Shown here in pieces: positions 1 to 7,134 of a stretch of DNA of 18,361 bases. The notes under the pieces were generated by a model. The model was not told the origin of the DNA and made no database searches. It was given only the letters and a program-made list of their open reading frames with translations. The translations under genes were made by a program, and so were the position numbers. Every line of letters begins with the position of its first letter. Position 1 is the first letter of the stretch. The DNA is from CAZINM01 sp964540605 (GTDB taxonomy: Bacteria > Patescibacteriota > Dojkabacteria > SC72 > JAHDCA01): contig CAZINM010000017.1 of assembly GCA_964540605.1 (NCBI GenBank), positions 1-18,361 on the forward strand. The letters run 5' to 3'.

Positions 1-209
1 AAAGGAACAAAATTCGAATTGCGACTGACCTGATCATCTTTAATATTATTTTTTTCTGCTGGATCATAGCTTTTGAACACAGGTTTTGAAGGAGTTATTT
101 GAGCTGGTACATTATTAAGATCAACTGTGTTCGAAATATTTATAATATTTTCGTTAGGTTGCTGATCATTTTTGTCTTCTGTTTTATTTAAATATATAGT
201 CTTTTTCAT
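1..209 (-). CDS. Partial hypothetical protein (N-terminal 69 residues)
   Basis: An open frame starts at the ATG complementary to 207-209 and stays open to the left edge, so the C-terminus is outside the window. The visible part begins MKKTIYLNKTEDKNDQQ and is hydrophilic, rich in Asn, Asp and Lys, with no signal peptide, membrane segment or motif I recognise. It looks like a disordered N-terminal region. It lies 11 bases downstream of the HAD-like gene on the same strand, so the two probably share a transcript. No Shine-Dalgarno is visible before the ATG, as for most genes here. Function unknown. Confidence 0.55.
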   Translation of the reverse strand, partial: MKKTIYLNKTEDKNDQQPNENIINISNTVDLNNVPAQITPSKPVFKSYDPAEKNNIKDDQVSRNSNFVP

Positions 210-220
210 CTTAATAAGTA

Positions 221-823
221 TTATAGTGTATCTTTATCATTAAATGTTGTTTTTTCAATCATACTGATAACTTCCTTTAAATCGCTAATTTGAGTCACAT
301 AGTTAGGAGTCTTATCGATCGTAGAGTATTTATCNNNNNNNNNNTTACAAACTAAATTCTTAGAAAAATGAATTGATCTATTATCAATGTAGATTGAATC
401 TTTCTTTAGATGTGATAATAATGATTGTTTTTTCTTCTGTGTTGTTATTAATGAATAATCATAATTAAATAAACTCTTTCTAACTTTCCAATTCTGAAAT
501 TTCTGTTCACCTAAAGAAATTAGATCTAATTTTATTGAATGTGCTTTTAAATAGTTTAAAAAAGATATCGCATCAGGATATATATAGTTTTCAAAATTAA
601 TTATCGCTGTATCAAGTTTATTTATAAAATTATTATCATCAATATCAAGCATTCTTAAGTGATCTTTCCAATGATAATATCCTGAGACATTCTTAGATAC
701 TTCATATACCGATCTGATCTTGTTAAATGGTAAATTATATATTTGTTTTATAGCTTTGAAATAATCATTTATAAATTTTTCATGGGAAAATATCGTACCA
801 TCAAAATCAGAATATAGTTCCAT
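221..823 (-). CDS. HAD-superfamily phosphatase-like protein (contains an assembly gap)
   Basis: This 200-codon frame has HAD hydrolase signatures. Motif I is DFDGT at residues 6-10, with D6 as the expected nucleophile and D8 as the acid/base. A motif-II-like LISLG has Ser103. Lysines 130-132 are candidates for motif III, and YIDNRS at 146-151 fits motif IV with Asp-Asn instead of the common Asp-Asp. Residues 11-90 would be the helical cap. No signal peptide or membrane segment is seen, so it should be cytosolic. Ten Ns (335-344) fall at residues 160-163, just after motif IV, and the frame is open on both sides. Substrate unknown; HAD enzymes act on many small phosphates. The partial gene downstream is probably co-transcribed. 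Family assignment is good, exact role is not. Confidence 0.75.
   Translation of the reverse strand: MELYSDFDGTIFSHEKFINDYFKAIKQIYNLPFNKIRSVYEVSKNVSGYYHWKDHLRMLDIDDNNFINKLDTAIINFENYIYPDAISFLNYLKAHSIKLDLISLGEQKFQNWKVRKSLFNYDYSLITTQKKKQSLLSHLKKDSIYIDNRSIHFSKNLVCXXXXDKYSTIDKTPNYVTQISDLKEVISMIEKTTFNDKDTL
335..344. other. Run of 10 N (scaffold gap or masked bases)
   Basis: Ten undetermined bases inside the HAD-like gene. The reading frame is sensible on both sides, so if the length is real it does not disturb the frame; if 10 is a placeholder, the gene length is unknown. Confidence 0.99.
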
Positions 824-906
824 AAGAAATATGTCATTGACAAAAAGTTAAAAAAGATAACAATTAAGTTTACATTAACTCATAGTAAATACAAGCAGAT
901 TTTCTT

Positions 907-934
907 TTGATAACAATTTTTATTAGTATATAAT
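907..934 (+). promoter_or_regulatory. Sigma-70-type promoter of the YhhQ-like gene
   Basis: TTGATA at 907-912 (five of six bases of the consensus -35), a 16-base spacer, and a perfect TATAAT at 929-934. Transcription would begin near 941. The -10 hexamer overlaps the ATG at 933, so that ATG cannot be used by this transcript, which favours the ATG at 963. Confidence 0.6.
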
Positions 935-962
935 GAATTTGTTTATATCAAATATTCAGTTA

Positions 963-1598
963 ATGAGTAAGGTCTCGCACACGATAACGACCATATATGT
1001 TTCCTCTTTGATCGCTGCAAATATTGCCGCAGTTAAAATAATAGATGTTTTTGGATTACACTTATCTTCTGGAATTATTGTATTCCCAATTGTTTATATA
1101 ATTGGTGATGTTGTAACTGAAGTATACGGTTACAAAGAGATGAGAAAGATCATATTCTCAGGATTTTTTGCAAATCTTATCGTAACAGCAGTTATAACAT
1201 TTACGATCTTACTTCCATCAGCACCTTTTTGGAATTATCAAGAGGAGTACAAGCTAATATTGGGACAATCTTTTATTATTCTTACAGCATCTTTCATGGG
1301 TTACCTTTGTGGATCACTTCTAAACTCTTGGACAATGGACAAAATGAAAAAAGTTACAAAAGGTAAGCATCTATGGCTTAGGATTATATTATCAAATATT
1401 GTAGGGGAGGGTGCTGACACATTAATATTCATAACTGTGGCTTTCTCATCAATTTTCAATCAACAACAAGTAATTGAAATGGTCTTTACACAATGGATAT
1501 TAAAAGTAGTTTATGAGACATTGATAATCCCAATTACATCACTAGTAATTAAAAAACTAAAAGATATAGAAAGTAAGAAATTACTTGAGAATAAGTAG
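963..1598 (+). CDS. YhhQ/VUT-family queuosine precursor transporter
   Basis: The product is an integral membrane protein of about 211 residues with roughly six hydrophobic segments. It matches the VUT/YhhQ (COG1738) family: an early LIAANIAAVKII segment, the FPIVYIIGDVVTEVYGY stretch, and later GEGADTLIFI. Family members import queuosine precursors such as preQ0/preQ1 for tRNA wobble modification. No other queuosine gene is in the window, so salvage is family-based inference. An in-frame ATG at 933 would add ten residues but overlaps the promoter -10 box; starting at 963 also fits the short N-terminus usual before the first helix. No Shine-Dalgarno precedes either ATG. It converges with the tandem HD gene, with only 34 bases between the stops and no clear terminator. 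Confidence 0.85.
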   Translation: MSKVSHTITTIYVSSLIAANIAAVKIIDVFGLHLSSGIIVFPIVYIIGDVVTEVYGYKEMRKIIFSGFFANLIVTAVITFTILLPSAPFWNYQEEYKLILGQSFIILTASFMGYLCGSLLNSWTMDKMKKVTKGKHLWLRIILSNIVGEGADTLIFITVAFSSIFNQQQVIEMVFTQWILKVVYETLIIPITSLVIKKLKDIESKKLLENK

Positions 1599-1632
1599 TC
1601 TCTTCGATATTTGTATTACGGCAAGAACGGAA

Positions 1633-2814
1633 TTAGATATGAGCGACTTTGTAATGCCAATGATTAGGCTTTGAATTTTCTAAACCAATTAAAAATTCCA
1701 TAGAATAATCAAAACTCATTTTTTCTAGTAGGGATGATCTATTAACCTCCCACCATTTTTGAGCTGCATCCATTCCAAGTGCTTTTTGCTCAAATAATTC
1801 AAGCATTGGTTCAAGATGATCTGCGTCATTGGTTGCCTTAGATTCCGGAGTCTTTTGTTCATTGTATTCTTCCCAGTAATTGAGAATTACATCATTTATG
1901 CTTGTTCCATTAAATGTTTCTTTTATTGCACTTCTTGAATCTCTATCGGAATACATTTTTATAATGTAGTTTGCATCACCTGATCTAATCTCTTGAATAT
2001 CATGCAATAAAGACATAATTAGAACTTTTTCAATGTCTAACTTTTCATATAAAGCTATTAAATATGATATAAAAAGGGTTCTAAATGTATGTTCAGCAAC
2101 ATTTTCAAATTTCCTACCAACAAACTGTACCCATGTACGATCAAGATTCTTAACACAACCTAACTCATATAATAAATCAATATCTTTATTGATTTTTGAT
2201 GCTCCTTTTTTATTAATTCTTTGCTTATTAAAATCAAGAACATTTTTTGCTTTCAAGTGCCATTGATTAGGATCTGAATTTATTAATGATTTCCAATATT
2301 TTTTAACCAAATCATCACTTATCTTAGGAAGTATATTTAGATCATTTTCATATGCCCAGATATCAGCGATTTCAATTCCTAAATAGCTCAGCTCTTCAAG
2401 TTCAAATCGATTTTCAAGCGCATTTGATGAATCCACCAAAAGAGCCACATAATTTTTCTTCTTATAATAATCATCTAATATCGGTTTAAATTCATCATTA
2501 AAAGAGGTACCCTTTAAAATATCGTTAAATGCATCTTCTGTTTTAACTGTAGCGTTTTTTGCTGAAACATAATGATAATCGCCTGTACGGATCTTTGGAA
2601 TATTGTAAGACATTGATGTCAATAATATTTTAGAGAGATCAATACTATCTTTTGTATTTAGAGCAATTATTAAAGAGATCCAGATTGTTCTAAAAGCATG
2701 TTCGGTTAAATTCTGAAATTTGATCGGACAAAGTTGAGACCAACCTCTATCAATATTTCTCAAAGTCCCTAATTCATAAAGAAAATCGATATCATTAACT
2801 AGAGGTGAGCTCAT
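1633..2814 (-). CDS. Tandem HD-domain protein, N-terminal copy degenerate
   Basis: The 393-residue protein holds two copies of one HD-type phosphohydrolase domain of about 190 residues, each opening with a similar DIDxLYELG stretch (9-16; 211-218) and ending in a similar NxWHxK-like stretch (183-188; 384-389). The C-terminal copy keeps the metal site: His242 (AEHTFRT), His271-Asp272 (LLHDI) and Asp330/Asp332 (NDADHLE), as in YfbR/HDDC2-like nucleotidases. In the N-terminal copy His39 remains, but HD is replaced by Tyr70-Asn71 and the DAD motif by S-S-N (129-131). One active and one pseudo-domain are therefore likely, possibly for dimer-like packing or regulation. Such HD proteins often hydrolyse nucleotide monophosphates, but the substrate cannot be read here. 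It lies downstream of the zinc-ribbon mini-gene on the same strand. Confidence 0.8.
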   Translation of the reverse strand: MSSPLVNDIDFLYELGTLRNIDRGWSQLCPIKFQNLTEHAFRTIWISLIIALNTKDSIDLSKILLTSMSYNIPKIRTGDYHYVSAKNATVKTEDAFNDILKGTSFNDEFKPILDDYYKKKNYVALLVDSSNALENRFELEELSYLGIEIADIWAYENDLNILPKISDDLVKKYWKSLINSDPNQWHLKAKNVLDFNKQRINKKGASKINKDIDLLYELGCVKNLDRTWVQFVGRKFENVAEHTFRTLFISYLIALYEKLDIEKVLIMSLLHDIQEIRSGDANYIIKMYSDRDSRSAIKETFNGTSINDVILNYWEEYNEQKTPESKATNDADHLEPMLELFEQKALGMDAAQKWWEVNRSSLLEKMSFDYSMEFLIGLENSKPNHWHYKVAHI

Positions 2815-2851
2815 ATTTTAGAGGTAATATATTAAATAATGGTTTGGTCGA

Positions 2852-2885
2852 CGGTGCAGCCTGTAATAATACTTTGGCTGCACCG
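2852..2885 (-). other. 10-bp perfect hairpin at the 3' end of the G+C-rich unit
   Basis: CGGTGCAGCC (2852-2861) is perfectly complementary to GGCTGCACCG (2876-2885) around a 14-base AT-rich loop. It follows the small zinc-ribbon ORF on the minus strand and precedes the HD gene by 37 bases. No T-run follows on either strand, so it is not a standard intrinsic terminator; it may protect or process the transcript. Confidence 0.6.
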
Positions 2886-2899
2886 CCGCGGGAGAATCT

Positions 2900-3025
2900 C
2901 TAGACCGGTCGCTTGCAGTATGGACAATTCGTCATTCCAGCTGGTATCTTCCTTCGGCAATTCCAGCACCTTTTCCAACCATCACCGGAATCAGCAAGGC
3001 ATCGAAAAAACATATACCAAATCAT
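2900..3025 (-). CDS. Small zinc-ribbon protein (41 residues)
   Basis: A short frame starts at ATG 3025-3023 (or the adjacent ATG 3028-3026) and ends at TAG 2902-2900. It is preceded by a strong Shine-Dalgarno GGGAGG (complement of 3031-3036) placed five bases before the second ATG, which is why I prefer that start. In 42-residue numbering it has two zinc knuckles: C21-WN-C24 and C35-PY-C38, ten residues apart, with KIPAGMTNCPYCKRPV typical of zinc-ribbon tails. The N-terminus (MIWYMFFRCL) is hydrophobic and aromatic but short. The gene is far richer in G+C than its neighbours, with a promoter, two leader hairpins and a 3' hairpin of its own. Partner and function are unknown. Foreign origin or a highly expressed native micro-gene are both possible. 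Confidence 0.5.
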   Translation of the reverse strand: MIWYMFFRCLADSGDGWKRCWNCRRKIPAGMTNCPYCKRPV

Positions 3026-3043
3026 CATATCCTCCCAAAAGTT

Positions 3044-3086
3044 GACAGCCCTCTAAGGCTGTCGTAGATTCACCACCCGTGTGGTG
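3044..3086 (-). promoter_or_regulatory. Two-hairpin leader of the small zinc-ribbon gene
   Basis: On the minus strand, CACCAC-ACGG-GTGGTG (3086-3071, 6-bp stem) starts about where transcription should begin. It is followed by GACAGCC-TTAGAG-GGCTGTC (3063-3044, 7-bp stem), which ends seven bases before the SD. Such a leader could stabilise the mRNA or control access to the ribosome site. Neither hairpin matches a riboswitch I can confirm. Confidence 0.45.
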
Positions 3087-3093
3087 TTGGCTT

Positions 3094-3122
3094 ATTTAAA
3101 CTAAAATAACATGAAATGTCAA
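3094..3122 (-). promoter_or_regulatory. Promoter of the zinc-ribbon/HD unit
   Basis: Minus strand: a perfect -35 TTGACA (3122-3117), a 17-base spacer and TTAAAT (3099-3094, four of six -10 bases). The predicted start near 3087 falls exactly at the first leader hairpin. Confidence 0.5.
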
Positions 3123-3172
3123 TATATCAACATATATTATAAATACTTGATATCTGATCAGATCAAAAAAAC

Positions 3173-4453
3173 TTATCCAAACATCAGAAGCTCCGGTTTG
3201 AAGATCAACAATATACCAATAATAAATATGATCACTCCACCAAAAATACTAGATAATTTTGTGTATTTTTCAGCTATACCAGTAACTTCAAATGTTTTCA
3301 CTGCAATGAAGAAAACGATAAGATCATCAAGCATGAATATCACTGTATAAAAAAGTAAGTATGAATAATATGTAAATGTATTTAGAGAAGATGAGGCTAA
3401 AAGATTAGTATAGACAGATGGCAAGCCAGCTGAACATACTACTTCGATCAAATTAACTGACAAAGCTAAAGTAATTATTCCAATTATCGCAAAAAGATAA
3501 CTTTTTTCTTTCGTAATATTTTTTATTCTGTCAATTATTGATCTTCGTTTGTTTTCATCTACAACATGACACTCACCTTGAGATCTAATAGCATTTCTTA
3601 TGTGTAAAAATCCTGTTGTTATAGCAACGATTCCAATTACAACTTTTATCCAATACGCATAACCTATTAATTTAAAGAAATTGAACCATGCCGCAAGAAA
3701 TACAAAATAAACAATGCCTGAAGTAATTATAAATATCGAACCTAATGTATATAATCTTTTTTTATCTTTCATATTGATCAACATTGTGATCAAAAAGATC
3801 AAGATCCACATTGCACAAGGATTAAAACCATCCATGAGTGCAATAAAGAATGTAGCTAAAGGTAAAGATATTGAAGACAGATCAATTGTCCCAATAATTG
3901 GAATATTTATTGATCTATCATTATCGTCATCTTTATTATTTTCACGATTTTTATCTCCATCAGCGGAATCATCACCCTCAACCTGCCTTTCTGATACTCC
4001 TAGTACTTCAATATTATCAGGAGAGTATTTATTATTGATTAAGTAATCATTTAAATCATCCTTACAACTATTAATCAAACAATGATCAATTCTCTCTCTT
4101 ATCTCTTTACCAGTAGTCAGATCCGAATCGTATCCAATAATAGCTTCATCTCCAATTACCAATAAAGGCACTCCAGCAACATCAATATCTAGATCTTCTG
4201 TAACTTTATTAAATAGCTCGGTATTTTCAAGATTATAATAAACCTCGAACTTTGAAATATTAACTTTCTCTTCATAAACATTTTTTATGATTTGTAAAAA
4301 TGCACGCTCTTTTGCACAATGAGGACAACCGTCACCATGAAATAAATAGAGATTTACTGGCTCATTTGCATATAAATAACTAGGCGAAAAAAAGGGCAGT
4401 AATATAAATAAAAGCGTAATTATAGTAATGATCTTTTTGATAATTCTTTTCAT
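3173..4453 (-). CDS. Thioredoxin-like domain fused to CcdA/DsbD-type membrane thiol transporter
   Basis: The 426-residue protein starts with a signal peptide or anchor (about 1-29, ending YLYANEP). A thioredoxin/glutaredoxin-like domain follows with CPHC at 43-46 and a cis-proline-type AGVP at 93-96. An acidic Asp/Asn/Lys linker spans about 155-182. The C-terminal half is a six-helix CcdA/DsbD-type transmembrane domain (about 192-424) with its two key cysteines, C213 in GFNPCAM and C340 in EVVCSAGLP. The family passes electrons from cytosolic thioredoxin across the membrane; the fused CPHC domain would be the outer partner. Pairs C125/C130 and C295 are additional. The thioredoxin gene 12 bases upstream is the obvious cytosolic donor. 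Expected role: reduction of exported disulfides. Assignment is firm, the target is unknown. Confidence 0.88.
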   Translation of the reverse strand: MKRIIKKIITIITLLFILLPFFSPSYLYANEPVNLYLFHGDGCPHCAKERAFLQIIKNVYEEKVNISKFEVYYNLENTELFNKVTEDLDIDVAGVPLLVIGDEAIIGYDSDLTTGKEIRERIDHCLINSCKDDLNDYLINNKYSPDNIEVLGVSERQVEGDDSADGDKNRENNKDDDNDRSINIPIIGTIDLSSISLPLATFFIALMDGFNPCAMWILIFLITMLINMKDKKRLYTLGSIFIITSGIVYFVFLAAWFNFFKLIGYAYWIKVVIGIVAITTGFLHIRNAIRSQGECHVVDENKRRSIIDRIKNITKEKSYLFAIIGIITLALSVNLIEVVCSAGLPSVYTNLLASSSLNTFTYYSYLLFYTVIFMLDDLIVFFIAVKTFEVTGIAEKYTKLSSIFGGVIIFIIGILLIFKPELLMFG

Positions 4454-4465
4454 AAACTAGTGTGA

Positions 4466-4732
4466 TTATTTATCTTTATACTGATTTATTTTTTCTACGA
4501 GTATTTCTTTTGACCTTTGTCCGACAATTCTCTCAAGCTCTTTTCCATCTTTATCTAAAAATATAAATGTAGGAAGATCTCCAACTTGATATTGCTTCAA
4601 AACATCTTCTGATTCATCTGCATCATAATATTCTGTTTTTAACCAATCATTTTCTGATTCGATCTCTTTCCATCTTGGTTTCATAACAAGACATCCTGGA
4701 CACCAAACAGCCCCAAACTTTAATACTTTCAT
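4466..4732 (-). CDS. Thioredoxin-like protein (CPGC)
   Basis: The 88-residue protein has one thioredoxin fold: WCPGC with C11 and C14 near the N-terminus, the cis-proline loop GDLPTFIFL (P54), and the GKELERIVG strand. It lacks a signal peptide, so it is cytosolic. It is shorter than E. coli thioredoxin (about 108) because the first strand and helix are missing, as in many short bacterial thioredoxins. CPGC replaces the classic CGPC, which should alter redox potential. The CcdA fusion gene starts 12 bases downstream, so the two form a relay taking electrons across the membrane. The reductant for this thioredoxin is not encoded here. Confidence 0.87.
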   Translation of the reverse strand: MKVLKFGAVWCPGCLVMKPRWKEIESENDWLKTEYYDADESEDVLKQYQVGDLPTFIFLDKDGKELERIVGQRSKEILVEKINQYKDK

Positions 4733-4823
4733 GATCTAGCATTTATAATTTATCTAGATTTCATAGTTAAACTTCAATATTTTACTCGATATTTGATGTT
4801 TTATAAATATTAAGATATTACTG

Positions 4824-4859
4824 AAAAAAAGGAGAGGTGAAAACAGTCTATCTCACTCC
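4824..4859 (-). terminator. Possible intrinsic terminator after the deacetylase gene
   Basis: On the minus strand GGAG-TGA (4859-4853) can pair with TCA and CTCC (the latter 4834-4831) across a three-base bulge, followed by seven T (4830-4824). The stem is imperfect and overlaps the last codons of the deacetylase gene. Confidence 0.35.
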
Positions 4860-7019
4860 AGAAAGAGCATTTATGAATCTATCCATCTCAGTAAATGCAT
4901 GAACCCTCGAGAGTGCAAATCTGTAAGAGTAGTAATGATCAATAGTAGGTCCACAAGAAAAGCCTAGACTGTAGCCACTTGATGCTACAAGCCCAAAAAC
5001 CTCAGAATTTCCAACACAACCTGGATATGCGAATGAATACACCTTTTCTCCTGTCATGTACTCCAGATCGGCTTTGCTACCAGATATCTCAGAAACTAAT
5101 GTAGAGGAGTCTGCTACCTGAGAAAGCAATAAATGAGTTCTTGAGTGTGAATCAATTACCATGCCGTTATCTGACATATCTTTTAAGGCACTTGAACTTA
5201 TAGAACTCTTTCTAGATGGTATGAAAAATACTCCAGTTAATCCATATTTTCTTAAGATAGGATAAGCGTATTGATACTGGGAATAGCTACCATCATCAAA
5301 AGTTATCATAACCGTTTTTTGAGTAGGATTCTCACCTGATGCCAAGATCTGATAAAACTCTTGAGTTGTTACACTTTTGTAATTCTTTCTAACAAGATAG
5401 GCCATTTGTTTCTCAAAATCTTCAACTGACACATATAATCCTTTAACAAATTCAGAGCTATTTGCTGGTGGTGTGGCTATTTGGTGATACATTAATACTG
5501 GTATTCGGACAGAATTAGAAGGTTGAGAAACGGGTTCAACATCATAATCATTGTTAAAATTATCATCATTAATTTGAGGAATATTTTCTTCATATATTAA
5601 TTGAGGAGATAAAGCTAAGATCAAACTCTCATCATCTTTATGCGTTGAAATGAGTATGGTTAGATTAGGCTCTATCACATCTTCATAACTTCGATCTTTT
5701 TTAGATTCGATCTTGATCTCTGTCAAACCATATAAAATGTTCTCAATCAAACTAATATCTTTTAACTCGTTATCTTTTTGCTGTTTTAAATAGATTAAGA
5801 CATCCTCTAGATCATTCTCTAATTTATTTAAATCTGAATTTGTTATTTTAACACTGTTCAATTGCTCAATTTTATAATTTATAAGTTCAAAGAGTAGGGT
5901 ATAGAGTTTCTCATTGTCTTCAATATAAACATTAGAATTGATTTCTGGGGTTTCATTAATATTCGTTTCTAAAATGAAGTCATAAGAATTAATAATTTCA
6001 TTATCTTTATTTAATAAAATTTCTGTATTATTCCAATAATTGTCTAGATCGATCTTTTCATACTTAGTTTGAATTAGGTCAAAATCAAGTAATAAATTTA
6101 GTATATTAATTTTTTTGAATGAATCATTAAGTTTTAATTTATTAATTACGCTAAAAAAAAGATCCTTTTCATCTTCTGACATATCATTAATTAAATTAAT
6201 TGATGATTCATGATCTTTGTTATTAATTTGTTTTAATTTATTCTGAAGTGATGTAACAACCTTATCTTCAAAAATAATATTTCTAGTTAAAGAATGTAAA
6301 TATTCTGTTATCTTTATTTTTAACTCAGAAAAATTATATAGAAGTTCTTGATCATAAAGGTCCTTTTGAATATTGTTCATACTCGCTAAATAATAAAAAA
6401 GAATGGCTTGAGAAGACAGATAATATTCATTATTAGTTTGATATATTAGACTATTTATCTTTCCATATTGAGATACTTCTGAAAAAGTAGGCTCATTTAT
6501 TAATGAATAAGCTGTGCCATAATTTAGTAACTCGACTTTATTATCATAAGTAAGATCAACTAAATTTGATGATAGAACAGAATCATAATTAGCAGGAAAT
6601 ATATCAGGAATAATAGTTTCATTCTTAGCATAATCTGTATTGTATATATCAGAAAGTGTTGATTCTATGACATCTTGATCAATTTGGAAGAGATCGTAAC
6701 TATTAATATCAGCAATTTTCGTATTATAAAAAACGAATATATTAGGATAGAGTAGTGCGATCATTGAACCTGAAATAATTAAGAACAAGATAATTATAGA
6801 ATAAATAATTAGACATTTTTTACTAAAAATTTTTTTTGGAGTTTTTGTTTTCTTCTTATTTGAAGATCTATTATTTTCTTTAGGTAACTTTTTTGGAGAT
6901 TGTTTTTTTGATTTATTATCTTCAGAATCATAACTCCTAGAACCTTTAACTTTTTTAGGAGCAATCTTTTTTTTATATTTATTTTTCGATTTAGTTCTTT
7001 TCGTATTTGAAGAGATCAA
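4848..7019 (-). CDS. Membrane-anchored polysaccharide deacetylase (NodB/CE4) with long N-terminal extension
   Basis: The 723-residue protein has three parts. Residues 1-68 are a very basic Lys/Arg/Ser tail. Residues 70-91 are one transmembrane helix, so the rest should lie outside the cell. Residues 95-500 form a long Asp/Glu/Asn/Leu-rich helical region that I cannot assign. A CE4 domain spans about 506-723: TFDDG at 573-577 (D575 catalytic base, D576 metal), HSRTH at 625-629 (metal histidines), YPGC at 665-668 in place of the usual YPYG-type motif 3, and SRVHA near 704-708 as motif 5. CE4 enzymes remove acetyl groups from chitin-like or peptidoglycan sugars. The extension may place the enzyme away from the membrane. 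It is divergent from the zinc-ribbon gene at 7135. The extension is unusually long for this family. Confidence 0.87.
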   Translation of the reverse strand: MISSNTKRTKSKNKYKKKIAPKKVKGSRSYDSEDNKSKKQSPKKLPKENNRSSNKKKTKTPKKIFSKKCLIIYSIIILFLIISGSMIALLYPNIFVFYNTKIADINSYDLFQIDQDVIESTLSDIYNTDYAKNETIIPDIFPANYDSVLSSNLVDLTYDNKVELLNYGTAYSLINEPTFSEVSQYGKINSLIYQTNNEYYLSSQAILFYYLASMNNIQKDLYDQELLYNFSELKIKITEYLHSLTRNIIFEDKVVTSLQNKLKQINNKDHESSINLINDMSEDEKDLFFSVINKLKLNDSFKKINILNLLLDFDLIQTKYEKIDLDNYWNNTEILLNKDNEIINSYDFILETNINETPEINSNVYIEDNEKLYTLLFELINYKIEQLNSVKITNSDLNKLENDLEDVLIYLKQQKDNELKDISLIENILYGLTEIKIESKKDRSYEDVIEPNLTILISTHKDDESLILALSPQLIYEENIPQINDDNFNNDYDVEPVSQPSNSVRIPVLMYHQIATPPANSSEFVKGLYVSVEDFEKQMAYLVRKNYKSVTTQEFYQILASGENPTQKTVMITFDDGSYSQYQYAYPILRKYGLTGVFFIPSRKSSISSSALKDMSDNGMVIDSHSRTHLLLSQVADSSTLVSEISGSKADLEYMTGEKVYSFAYPGCVGNSEVFGLVASSGYSLGFSCGPTIDHYYSYRFALSRVHAFTEMDRFINALSGVR

Positions 7020-7134
7020 AATAACTCTTGATTTTATTAATAAATAGATAAAATTACAACTTTAATCATTTGCTATTGCTTATAGTATTTAGCAGTTATA
7101 AACTATAGATAATTAATTAAACATATATCTATTA

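Noticed and set aside
2852..2885. Intrinsic terminator at the 10-bp hairpin
   Set aside because: Neither strand has a T-run after the stem; kept only as a hairpin.
2935..2975. Possible SRP RNA, because GAAGGAAG appears on the minus strand
   Set aside because: The conserved SRP domain IV (GGAA loop with its flanking CAGG/AGCAG pairing) cannot be formed, and the bases are explained by the zinc-ribbon codons.
2839..3045. Plus-strand open frame of 68 codons across the G+C-rich island
   Set aside because: It has no SD or recognisable motif, and the minus strand holds a better-supported ORF with SD, promoter and zinc knuckles.
3044..3086. Guanidine-II (mini-ykkC) riboswitch, because the first hairpin loop is ACGG
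   Set aside because: The class needs two ACGR loops; the second hairpin has loop TTAGAG, and no guanidine gene follows.
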